A stretch of 34,410 bases of DNA, taken from Chloroflexota bacterium. GTDB lineage: Bacteria > Chloroflexota > Anaerolineae > Anaerolineales > Anaerolineaceae. Every line of letters starts with the position of its first letter. The first letter of the stretch is position 1. Where the stretch lies: assembly GCA_012729755.1 (NCBI GenBank), contig JAAYCN010000021.1:1-34410 (forward strand). Direction: 5' to 3'. Positions 26,395 to 34,410 of the stretch are shown here, piece by piece. Both the position numbers and the translations under genes were made by a program. Below the pieces are notes generated by a model. That model had not been told where the DNA came from. It made no database searches and saw only the letters and a list, made by a program, of their open reading frames with translations.

Positions 26395-27102
26395 ATGATT
26401 AAATTATTAGGTGTTTTGATTGTCATTCTCGGCTTTGCCCTCAAGCTCGATTCAATTCTAATCATTGTCGCTGCCATGGTGGTAACGGCTTTGGTAGGAG
26501 GAATTGGGTTCGGTGGCATGCTCGAGACATTAGGTTCGAGTTTCGTCGCTAACCGCGGCATGGCGATTTTCATCATTACCCTGCTCGTCACCGGCACACT
26601 CGAACGCAACGGCCTGCGCGAATCAGCCGCGAAACTGATCAGCAAGGTCAAAGGCGCTTCAGCTGGCGCGGTCATTTCAGCATATGCCGTGATGCGTGTG
26701 ATCTTCGCCGCTTTCAACGTCGGCTTTGGCGGTGTGGCTGGTTTCGTCCGCCCAGTCGTGCTCCCCATGGGACTTGGTGCAGTTAAGTCAAAAGGGTTTG
26801 AACCACACGAAGATCATGTTGAAGCGATCAAGGGCCATGGCGCCGGTTCCGAAAACGTAACCTGGTTCTTTGGTCAGGTGCTCTTCATCGGTGGATCCGG
26901 TGCGCTGCTGGTTCAGTCAACACTCAAAAACCTTGGCATCGAATCAGATCTGGTTTATCTCTCGAGAGTTGAGATTCCGGTTGCCATCTTCGCCACAATC
27001 GTCTATATCATCTACACAATGATTTCAGACCGCAAATACATGCAGCAGTATTATGGATCAAAACCCGCTGCGCCTGTTGCGGCTGAAGGGAAGGAGGCAT
27101 AA
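26395..27102 (+). CDS. DUF969 membrane protein, putative 5-oxoproline transporter subunit
   Basis: 235 residues with about six hydrophobic segments. MIKLLGVLIVILGFALKLDS at the start and GFGGVAGFVRPVVLPMG in the middle fit the DUF969 family. Family naming treats DUF969 and DUF979 proteins as two subunits of a 5-oxoproline (pyroglutamate) transporter, largely from gene clustering with pcp and oxoprolinase genes. The ATG at 26395 follows GGAGGA by four bases; an ATG four bases earlier leads straight to a stop. It lies 72 bases after the M14 gene and two bases before DUF979. Substrate is inferred. Confidence 0.82.
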   Translation: MIKLLGVLIVILGFALKLDSILIIVAAMVVTALVGGIGFGGMLETLGSSFVANRGMAIFIITLLVTGTLERNGLRESAAKLISKVKGASAGAVISAYAVMRVIFAAFNVGFGGVAGFVRPVVLPMGLGAVKSKGFEPHEDHVEAIKGHGAGSENVTWFFGQVLFIGGSGALLVQSTLKNLGIESDLVYLSRVEIPVAIFATIVYIIYTMISDRKYMQQYYGSKPAAPVAAEGKEA

Positions 27103-27103
27103 C

Positions 27104-28072
27104 ATGGCTGGCTGGTTTAACGCTATTGGTACCTGGCTTTCAAACCCAGAAGTGACGCTTTCGTCCAAACTCCTCGAGCTTCTCTTCCTTGTGATGGGGC
27201 TCGTCACCGGTTATGTTGCTTTTAAAAACCTCTTAGACAAAGAAAACCCCAAGCGCTACGGCACTTTCGTTTTCTGGATCACCCTCGCTGTCGTGCTCGC
27301 ATTTGGCCGCTTCATTAGCCCCATGGTCAATGGCGTGCTCATCCTGATCATGGCGCTGGCTGCTATCCTGCGCCAAGTTGGCGTCGGCAAAACCGAAGGG
27401 GTCGACCCGGCATACAGTCAAAAGATGTCAGACCGCTTCGGCTATACCATCTTCATCCCGACCCTGGCGATCGGCTTTTCCGCTCTCGCTTTCGCCCTCC
27501 TAACTAAACTCGGCGCGCTGGTCGGCATTGGCTTTGGTGTCTTGCTCGCTATCATCATCCTGATGCTCATGAATCGCGACAACAAGCCCACCACCTTCCT
27601 CAATGACTTCACCCGCATGATCGGGCTCATCGGCCCCCTCAGCATGCTTCCCATGCTCCTTGCCTCCCTTGGCGCGATCTTTACCAAGGCCGGCGTTGGC
27701 GATGTCATTGCTGAATATGTCGGTAAAGTCATTCCCGAAGGCAATGTTACCGTTGGGTTGATCGTCTTCGCGTTGGCGATGCCCCTCTTCACAATCATCA
27801 TGGGCAATGCCTTCGCTGCCATCACCGTCATCACTGTCGGTATCGGCTTCCCATTCGTGCTGCAGTACGTCAACAACCCAACCGCCATCGGCATGCTCGC
27901 TCTGACCTGCGGTTATTGCGGAACCCTCTGCACGCCAATGGCTGCCAACTTCAATATCGTTCCAGTCGCTTTGCTTGAGATGAAAGACCGCTTTGGAGTA
28001 ATCAAGAAACAATGGATTCCCGCCATTTTCATTTTGATCTTCCAAATCATTTACATGTTCATCATCAAGTAA
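27104..28072 (+). CDS. DUF979 membrane protein, putative 5-oxoproline transporter subunit
   Basis: 322 residues with about nine or ten hydrophobic segments, partner of the DUF969 protein. The ATG at 27104 sits seven bases after AAGGAGG and two bases after the DUF969 stop, so the two are surely co-translated. An upstream in-frame start inside DUF969 is rejected. Notable are the intramembrane Gly-rich stretches IMGNAFAAITVITVGIGFPF and LTCGYCGTLCTPMAANFN, which have small and Cys residues that could line a substrate path. A GC-rich hairpin follows the stop. Function as pyroglutamate importer is inferred from the family and from pcp nearby. Confidence 0.82.
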   Translation: MAGWFNAIGTWLSNPEVTLSSKLLELLFLVMGLVTGYVAFKNLLDKENPKRYGTFVFWITLAVVLAFGRFISPMVNGVLILIMALAAILRQVGVGKTEGVDPAYSQKMSDRFGYTIFIPTLAIGFSALAFALLTKLGALVGIGFGVLLAIIILMLMNRDNKPTTFLNDFTRMIGLIGPLSMLPMLLASLGAIFTKAGVGDVIAEYVGKVIPEGNVTVGLIVFALAMPLFTIIMGNAFAAITVITVGIGFPFVLQYVNNPTAIGMLALTCGYCGTLCTPMAANFNIVPVALLEMKDRFGVIKKQWIPAIFILIFQIIYMFIIK

Positions 28073-28084
28073 GCTGATAGAGTT

Positions 28085-28112
28085 CGGGGGAAGGCTCGTC
28101 CGCCTTCCCCCG
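28085..28112 (+). terminator. Strong GC hairpin after DUF979
   Basis: CGGGGGAAGG (28085-28094), 8-base loop, CCTTCCCCCG (28103-28112): a perfect 10-bp stem, with an outer GTTC/GAAC pairing. No T-run follows, so it may be a partial terminator or a stem that stabilises the upstream transporter mRNA rather than a full stop. The next gene starts 21 bases later. Confidence 0.5.
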
Positions 28113-28133
28113 TTCCCTGAACCTCGAGGTCTT

Positions 28134-29093
28134 ATGGACAACAAATTGCTGGCTGGGGCCAAGGTAATCATCCATTCCTGGTTAAAAATTCAACCCGGAG
28201 AAAAATTCATGATTATTCATGATGACGCGTATCTGCCTGAAGCGGAAGCTCTCAGCCATTACGCCTCACCAATAACCAGTCAGATCAAGCTCGTCAATTT
28301 CGATCAATTGCCGGACCTCAATCATCACCTCATCGGCATTTTTGGCAAGGCAGACGCCGCAGTCGGTCTCACAGATTATTCACTGCTTACCACGAACGCC
28401 GTTGTCAAAGCTGTTGCCAATGGCATGCGTTACCTTTCCATTCCCCCCATCACGCTGGATGGGCGGTCAATCTTCGCTTACGACTTTATCCAGGAAGATC
28501 TCGTCTGGGCGCGCACGCTTGGTCACCAGATACTCGATATCGCTGAAAAAACCGATAACATCCATGTCACCACCGCGGCCGGCACAGATCTCACCTTCCG
28601 CTATCACAATCGAAAACCAGGCATAATGAGCGGCGTCACGGATCATTCTGGTGCGGTTGGCTCAGCCAGCTTTGAGTTCTATATCCCCATCGAAGAAGAT
28701 CAGACCGCCGGTACGCTCATCCTTGATGGCGCCATGGGTCAGCTTGGTCACCTGTCTCAACCTCTCAAACTCACCTATCAGAACGGGAAAATTACCTCCA
28801 TCGATAATGACCTTGAGGGCGAACGCATGAGAGCCTATATAGACTCCTTTAATGACCAGCGCACCCTCCACGCCTCCGAGTTTGGCATCGGCCTCAACCG
28901 TCTCGCTCACTGCCTCGGTCGTTGTTATATTGAAGACGAATCCGCTCTCTCCACCTGCCATATCGGCCACGGCCGCAACCTGACCCTTGGTGGTGTTCTC
29001 GATGCCGAAGGCCACTACGACCTCGTCATGCTCAAACCGACCATCCGCTTCGGCTCACGCACGGTGATGGTTGATGGAACACTAACTCTCTAA
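28134..29093 (+). CDS. M29-like aminopeptidase, short form
   Basis: 319 residues, shorter than classic M29 aminopeptidases (about 370-410). The C-terminal half carries the M29 metal-site pattern in order: Glu249 in SEFGIGLN, Glu267 in YIEDES, His276 in CHIGHG, and His294/Asp296 in GHYDLVML. M29 enzymes remove N-terminal residues from peptides using a two-metal centre. I do not find an obvious Tyr at the place of the family's catalytic Tyr, so activity is uncertain. The ATG at 28134 has GAGG four bases upstream. It follows the transporter pair and precedes the GyrI-like gene by 11 bases. Confidence 0.7.
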   Translation: MDNKLLAGAKVIIHSWLKIQPGEKFMIIHDDAYLPEAEALSHYASPITSQIKLVNFDQLPDLNHHLIGIFGKADAAVGLTDYSLLTTNAVVKAVANGMRYLSIPPITLDGRSIFAYDFIQEDLVWARTLGHQILDIAEKTDNIHVTTAAGTDLTFRYHNRKPGIMSGVTDHSGAVGSASFEFYIPIEEDQTAGTLILDGAMGQLGHLSQPLKLTYQNGKITSIDNDLEGERMRAYIDSFNDQRTLHASEFGIGLNRLAHCLGRCYIEDESALSTCHIGHGRNLTLGGVLDAEGHYDLVMLKPTIRFGSRTVMVDGTLTL

Positions 29094-29104
29094 ATCGGAG
29101 CGCC

Positions 29105-29635
29105 ATGACCGACAATACCTCCAAATTGTTTTTCGATCCTTCCCTGCCCTATGGATTGCGCGTGCTTAATCTGCCCGTGCCGCTTCACTTTCACGGCATC
29201 CAAGTGCAAACCACCAAAAAGACCCTTTTTCGCGACGCGCCGAAGCTTGCCCGTCAATTCAGCGAAATCCTCCCTTCGATTAAGAGCGCTAAATCAAGCG
29301 ACTCCTATGCCACAATCAGTTTTCAACCTGACGAAAACGGCGTTTTCCGCTATTTTATTGGTCGTCAGACCGGCATCTCAGGCGAACAAAAAGATCTCAT
29401 TCATGTGACCCTTCAGCCAGGCTTTTACGCCAACCTCAAGGTACGCAGCCGCCCGGGCTGGTTCCTGCCCTATCGCCTCGCCAAACTCAGACAGGGCTTT
29501 CATCAAAAATATCTCCCTGATTCCCCCTATCGTCCAAGCGAGCTGATTGACGAAATCGAATATTACAACGCCGAATCCCGCCTGAAATATTTCGAAAAGC
29601 CCGCGATGTATCTGCTCTTCCCCCTCGCCAAATAA
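29105..29635 (+). CDS. Possible GyrI-like/effector-binding domain protein
   Basis: 176 residues, no signal peptide or membrane segment. The layout (a central strand YFIGRQTG, then VTLQPGFYANLKVRS, and a C-terminus of IEYYNAESRLKYFEKPAMYLLFPL) resembles the GyrI/AraC effector-binding fold, which binds small hydrophobic or cationic ligands. There is no DNA-binding domain. The ATG at 29105 follows CGGAG. It is 11 bases after the M29-like gene, so it is probably in the same transcript. I recognise the fold only loosely; it could be an unrelated conserved protein. Confidence 0.45.
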   Translation: MTDNTSKLFFDPSLPYGLRVLNLPVPLHFHGIQVQTTKKTLFRDAPKLARQFSEILPSIKSAKSSDSYATISFQPDENGVFRYFIGRQTGISGEQKDLIHVTLQPGFYANLKVRSRPGWFLPYRLAKLRQGFHQKYLPDSPYRPSELIDEIEYYNAESRLKYFEKPAMYLLFPLAK

Positions 29636-29733
29636 CCTTCTGCGACCACAGCTGAGTTTAATGGACTGGTCACTGGAACAAATTTCCTGTGGCGTTCGTC
29701 TTTCTATTAACTGAGAACATTTCGGAGGTCCAC

Positions 29734-30441
29734 ATGAAGCATAGATTTTTATCTTTAACGCTGCTCGTCGGTCTCACTTTTTTTGTCACCTGCTGTGCGC
29801 CTCAAACAGGATTCACTTCCTCACCCCCATCGCCCACCCCAATCAGCGATCAAGTCAATACACAGCATGAAGACTTCACACAACCTCAACCGCTGTCCCC
29901 AGCCGGCGGCAGCCAGAATTTGCCAGACGATTCGCAAACTGACGGCAGCGGCTTACCCCTTAAAACATGGGAAACCATCATTGACACCGCAGTGATCGAA
30001 AACATTCAGTGGGAACAGTATACTTCCCCTATTTCCGCGCCAGGGAAAGGCCAAACCGTTAAGATTTCGATTGACATGCCGAGCGGTTGGCTGCCCGCTG
30101 AGACTGGCAATCCCGACATGGTATCGCTCTCATCCTTCGGTTCTTTGCCAGGTCAGGCCAACCCCGATTTTCTAAAAATAGACATTGTATTCATGCGCAG
30201 AGTTCAGGACTTTACTCTCAGCCCTGCCAGTTTTCTGCTTGAAATTGGTAACACCCAGGCTGAAGCTTCCATTATCGCGAATCAGGAAGGTCAGATGGAG
30301 GTTATCAGCGCTGTTTTGCCTCATAACGATGCAAGTTACCTGATAACTGCCTATCTAAATTTAACTGACAAAAACCCCGAACGACTGCGCGCCTATGAGT
30401 CGATTATTTACCATATTTTCTCAACAATCACCATCAATTAA
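29734..30441 (+). CDS. Putative lipoprotein of unknown function
   Basis: 235 residues from the ATG at 29734 (CGGAGG upstream). The N-terminus is a signal sequence (MKHR, a hydrophobic run, then FVTCCAP), with Cys20 or Cys21 as the likely lipidation site; the lipobox is not a perfect match. A Pro/Ser/Thr/Gln-rich linker follows to about residue 65, then a folded region with no motif that I recognise. The protein would be anchored on the outer face of the cytoplasmic membrane. It is the last plus-strand gene of the inserted block and converges on rpsJ. A role as a peptide-binding or sensing protein is only a guess. Confidence 0.6.
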   Translation: MKHRFLSLTLLVGLTFFVTCCAPQTGFTSSPPSPTPISDQVNTQHEDFTQPQPLSPAGGSQNLPDDSQTDGSGLPLKTWETIIDTAVIENIQWEQYTSPISAPGKGQTVKISIDMPSGWLPAETGNPDMVSLSSFGSLPGQANPDFLKIDIVFMRRVQDFTLSPASFLLEIGNTQAEASIIANQEGQMEVISAVLPHNDASYLITAYLNLTDKNPERLRAYESIIYHIFSTITIN

Positions 30442-30505
30442 CACAACCGCTTTTGTTTTCTCATGTGAACACTCAGAGTTTTCTGACTCAAACCCCAGTT
30501 GCAAT

Positions 30506-30557
30506 CTCATCAGGTTCAATTTGCTCCGTCACACACAGAGAAAGTTGGCCTGATGAG
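30506..30557. repeat. Inverted repeat between the converging lipoprotein and rpsJ genes
   Basis: CTCATCAGG (30506-30514) and CCTGATGAG (30549-30557) form a perfect 9-bp inverted repeat with a 34-base loop. No T-run follows on either strand. It may contribute to bidirectional termination. Confidence 0.35.
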
Positions 30558-30628
30558 TAGCCTTATTCTGCCCCATTAAACCAAAAGAACGAAGTAACAC
30601 CTCGCTCCTTTGAACACCAAACAATGGC

Positions 30629-30657
30629 AAAACCCGAAGACGCGAACCGGCATCTTC
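30629..30657 (-). terminator. Candidate terminator after rpsJ
   Basis: On the minus strand GAAGATGC (30657-30650), a 6-base loop and GCGTCTTC (30643-30636) pair as 8 bp with one G-U, followed by GGGTTTT. It lies 60 bases after the rpsJ stop, so the str transcript probably ends here instead of continuing to rplC. Confidence 0.5.
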
Positions 30658-30716
30658 TGGCCCCCCTTCACTTGTCACGATTCCCCCCGCCCGAAGCAGA
30701 GGCAATCCACCTGAAA

Positions 30717-31025
30717 TTAGATCTTAATCTCGATATCCACGCCAGCAGGCAGATTCAGGCGCATCAGCATGTCGATGGTCTTTGAATCAGGCTCCAACAC
30801 ATCAATCAGGCGATTATGTGTGCGGATCTCGAAATGCTCTTGTGAATCCTTATCGATAAATGGAGAGCGGCGTACCGTGTATTTTTCGAGTTTAGTTGGC
30901 AACGGTACGGGTCCCAACACCTTGGCGCCGCTTCGTTCTGCGGTCTCCACAATCCGCTTCGCGGATTGATCGAGAATGCGATGATCGTAAGCTTTCAAGC
31001 GAATTCTGATTTTCTGTTTTGCCAT
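30717..31025 (-). CDS. rpsJ: 30S ribosomal protein S10
   Basis: 102 residues. S10 is in the small-subunit head and, as NusE, also binds NusB in transcription antitermination. [19 protein letters not shown] at the start and [19 protein letters not shown] in the middle are near universal. In most bacteria rplC follows it directly; here the next genes are on the other strand. It lies 51 bases after fusA, which fits str-operon order, except that no tuf lies between them. Confidence 0.97.
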   Translation of the reverse strand: MAKQKIRIRLKAYDHRILDQSAKRIVETAERSGAKVLGPVPLPTKLEKYTVRRSPFIDKDSQEHFEIRTHNRLIDVLEPDSKTIDMLMRLNLPAGVDIEIKI

Positions 31026-31042
31026 TTTTCCTACTTTTCTCT

Positions 31043-31073
31043 TTTATAATTTCAATCAGGCAAAAGCCTGCAA
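31043..31073 (-). promoter_or_regulatory. Hairpin and possible promoter between fusA and rpsJ
   Basis: CAGGC (31057-31061) AAAA GCCTG (31066-31070) is a perfect 5-bp stem with a 4-base loop. On the minus strand TTGCAG (31073-31068) and an AT-rich TTATAA/TATAAA at 31049-31043 are spaced 18-19 bases apart, a weak promoter candidate for rpsJ alone. Confidence 0.3.
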
Positions 31074-31076
31074 TGA

Positions 31077-33155
<2,079 letters not shown>

Positions 33156-33192
33156 TGTTACTCTAATCTGTTAAGGTGCGGCAGGTCTTGTC

Positions 33193-33663
33193 TTACATCC
33201 TGAAGTGTGAGAACGCGCGGTTGGCTTCCGCCATCTTATGCGTTTCTTCCTTGCGGCGGATTGACGCGCCCTGATTCTCAGCAGCATCCATCAATTCGCC
33301 AGCCAACTTCTCAGAGAAAGACTTGCCTGAACGGGCGCGTGAAGCCGCAATGATCCAGCGCATCGCTAAAGTAATGCGTCGTTCCGGAGCAACTTCCATC
33401 GGCACCTGATAGGTCGCGCCACCAACACGGCGAGGACGAACTTCCATCATCGGGCCGACATTCTTGAGCGCCTGCTCAAAGACTTCCACACCCTCTTTAC
33501 CGGTCTTGGCTTGAATTTGATCAAAGGCATCATAGACCAGGCTCGCAACCGTGCTCTTCTTGCCGTTGAGCATAATCCGGTTGATCATCATTTGCACATG
33601 TTCGCTGCCAAACTTCACATCAGGAATGACTTCGCGCTTTTCGGGTTTAATTCTTCGTGACAT
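33193..33663 (-). CDS. rpsG: 30S ribosomal protein S7
   Basis: 156 residues from the ATG at 33663; a long upstream in-frame opening overlaps rpsL and is rejected. S7 nucleates assembly of the small-subunit head and represses the str operon in E. coli. Signature stretches are SRRIKPEKREVIPDVKFGS, GVEVFEQALKNVGPMMEVRP and RRVGGATYQVPMEV. It lies 19 bases after rpsL and 37 before fusA. Confidence 0.97.
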   Translation of the reverse strand: MSRRIKPEKREVIPDVKFGSEHVQMMINRIMLNGKKSTVASLVYDAFDQIQAKTGKEGVEVFEQALKNVGPMMEVRPRRVGGATYQVPMEVAPERRITLAMRWIIAASRARSGKSFSEKLAGELMDAAENQGASIRRKEETHKMAEANRAFSHFRM

Positions 33664-33682
33664 TGATAACTCCTTATCGCGA

Positions 33683-34102
33683 TTATTTCTCAGCCATCTT
33701 GGCGCCGTACTTCGAGCGGGCTTGCTTGCGATCCGCGACGCCAGTCGCGTCCAGCGAACCGCGCACGATGTGATAGCGCACACCAGGCAAGTCACGCACA
33801 CGGCCACCGCGGATTAACACCACAGAGTGTTCCTGCAATTGGTGGCCTTCACCGGGAATGTAAGCGGTCACTTCCATGCCATTCGAAAGACGCACACGAG
33901 CGATCTTGCGCAGGGCGGAATTAGGTTTTTTCGGCGTCATCGTACGCACGATCGTGCATACACCACGCTTCTGAGGTGCACCCTTAGGTTGGCGGGTGCG
34001 GCGTCGTCGTTCGGCGTTCATCGTGAATTGCAGAGCGGGCGCCTTGCTCTTCTGATGCTTCGATTTGCGACCAGTTCGAACCAGTTGGTTAATTGTTGGC
34101 AC
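33683..34102 (-). CDS. rpsL: 30S ribosomal protein S12, Arg at the K87-equivalent position
   Basis: 139 residues. S12 is part of the decoding centre. [11 protein letters not shown] (56-66) and [19 protein letters not shown] (84-102) are diagnostic; the N-terminal insertion before QKRGVCT makes it as long as the Bacillus type. In GGRVRDLPG, residue 103 is Arg (codon CGT at 33796-33794), where E. coli has Lys87; replacing that Lys by Arg confers streptomycin resistance in E. coli and Mycobacterium. It is the first gene of the minus-strand str transcript. Confidence 0.97.
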   Translation of the reverse strand: MPTINQLVRTGRKSKHQKSKAPALQFTMNAERRRRTRQPKGAPQKRGVCTIVRTMTPKKPNSALRKIARVRLSNGMEVTAYIPGEGHQLQEHSVVLIRGGRVRDLPGVRYHIVRGSLDATGVADRKQARSKYGAKMAEK

Positions 34103-34149
34103 TTCTTTTGCCTCCGTGCAAATAACTAAATCAATTATTCATTAATCAA

Positions 34150-34172
34150 GGCCATCAATCCTGCGGATGGCC
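34150..34172 (-). promoter_or_regulatory. Leader hairpin upstream of rpsL
   Basis: GGCCATC (34150-34156) and GATGGCC (34166-34172) form a perfect 7-bp stem with a 9-base loop in the predicted rpsL leader. No T-run follows on the minus strand. It could stabilise the mRNA or be a feedback site for a ribosomal protein. Confidence 0.4.
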
Positions 34173-34234
34173 CCGTTTTGTGATCCATTTGCCTTTTCAG
34201 GCACACAAAACAATGCCTTACCAGGCGAAGCTGT

Positions 34235-34264
34235 ATTTTATCACGCCCATTTCAAAAGAGTCAA
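34235..34264 (-). promoter_or_regulatory. Promoter of the str operon
   Basis: Minus strand: -35 TTGACT (34264-34259), 18-base spacer, -10 TAAAAT (34240-34235); both hexamers match consensus at five of six bases. A start near 34228 gives a leader of about 125 bases before rpsL. Confidence 0.7.
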
Positions 34265-34284
34265 GCTAAACGAACGGCCAACAT

Positions 34285-34410
34285 GTGAGGAGACCAGCAC
34301 ATGGTATACACTTTTTAGAAAAGTCATATGAGTTGTATCGGGATCGATGTCTGGAGTTATGGGGGATAAGATATCAAGACATCGAGGTGTATATTGATCA
34401 AAACTATAAC
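34285..34410 (+). CDS. Possible partial gene running off the right edge, unidentified
   Basis: From a GTG at 34285 a frame stays open for 42 codons to the window end. It includes HFLEKSYELYRDRCLELWG and IEVYIDQNYN, a plausible protein-like composition with many aromatic and charged residues. No ribosome binding site is clear, and I cannot assign a family. It is divergent from rpsL. The sequence here is more AT-rich than the ribosomal genes. Confidence 0.3.
   Translation, partial: MRRPAHGIHFLEKSYELYRDRCLELWGIRYQDIEVYIDQNYN
34344..34385. repeat. Inverted repeat at the right edge
   Basis: TCGATGTCT (34344-34352) and AGACATCGA (34377-34385) form a perfect 9-bp inverted repeat with a 24-base spacer, inside the possible partial gene. 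Confidence 0.35.

Noticed and set aside
21247-30716. The inserted block as a recent mobile element or genomic island
   Set aside because: I find no integrase, transposase, tRNA or flanking direct repeat, and the base composition resembles the neighbours.
30442-30716. A small RNA or riboswitch in the gap before rpsJ
   Set aside because: Only a long-loop inverted repeat and a terminator-like hairpin are visible; no known riboswitch core is recognised.

Overview
The window is bacterial chromosomal DNA, mostly one long minus-strand run of translation and export genes. Reading down the minus strand from the right edge, it holds the str genes (rpsL, rpsG, fusA, rpsJ), then the S10 and spc genes (rplC, rplD, rplW, rplB, rpsS, rplV, rpsC, rplP, rpmC, rpsQ, rplN, rplX, rplE, rpsN, rpsH, rplF, rplR, rpsE, rpmD, rplO, secY, adk, map) and the alpha genes (rpmJ, rpsM, rpsK, rpsD, rpoA, rplQ). 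After these come truA, rplM, rpsI, a tetrapyrrole methylase-MazG fusion, murJ and a ZIP metal transporter. Gene order, zinc-type S14, S4 and L36, an alanine/lysine-rich tail on L24 and the style of dispersed repeats suggest a Chloroflexota (Anaerolineae-like) organism. That placement is inference from the sequence alone.

The main oddity is a break in the S10 operon. rpsJ (30717-31025) and rplC (20614-21246) are normally adjacent, but here about 9.5 kb lies between them, mostly on the opposite strand. The inserted block contains pyroglutamyl peptidase (pcp, minus strand), a 1151-residue M14-like metallopeptidase without a signal peptide, the DUF969/DUF979 membrane pair (regarded as a two-subunit 5-oxoproline transporter), a short M29-like metallopeptidase, a GyrI/effector-binding-like protein and a lipoprotein. 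Together they look like a module for taking up and degrading peptides or pyroglutamate. The split looks settled at the transcript level: a candidate terminator follows rpsJ, a strong terminator follows pcp, and rplC has a candidate promoter with a palindrome over its -35 and three GCCAAC boxes.

Other signals are a strong promoter and leader hairpin before rpsL, a TATAAT promoter exactly where infA would normally sit (between map and rpmJ), a structured gap between rpsM and rpsK, and no tuf between fusA and rpsJ. S12 has Arg at the position equivalent to E. coli K87, a known streptomycin-resistance site. S17 has an acidic tail. The left 446 bases and the 21.5-21.9 kb gap carry non-coding dispersed repeat remnants that share a 24-base near-identical segment in opposite orientation. 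The right edge may hold the start of an unidentified plus-strand gene.
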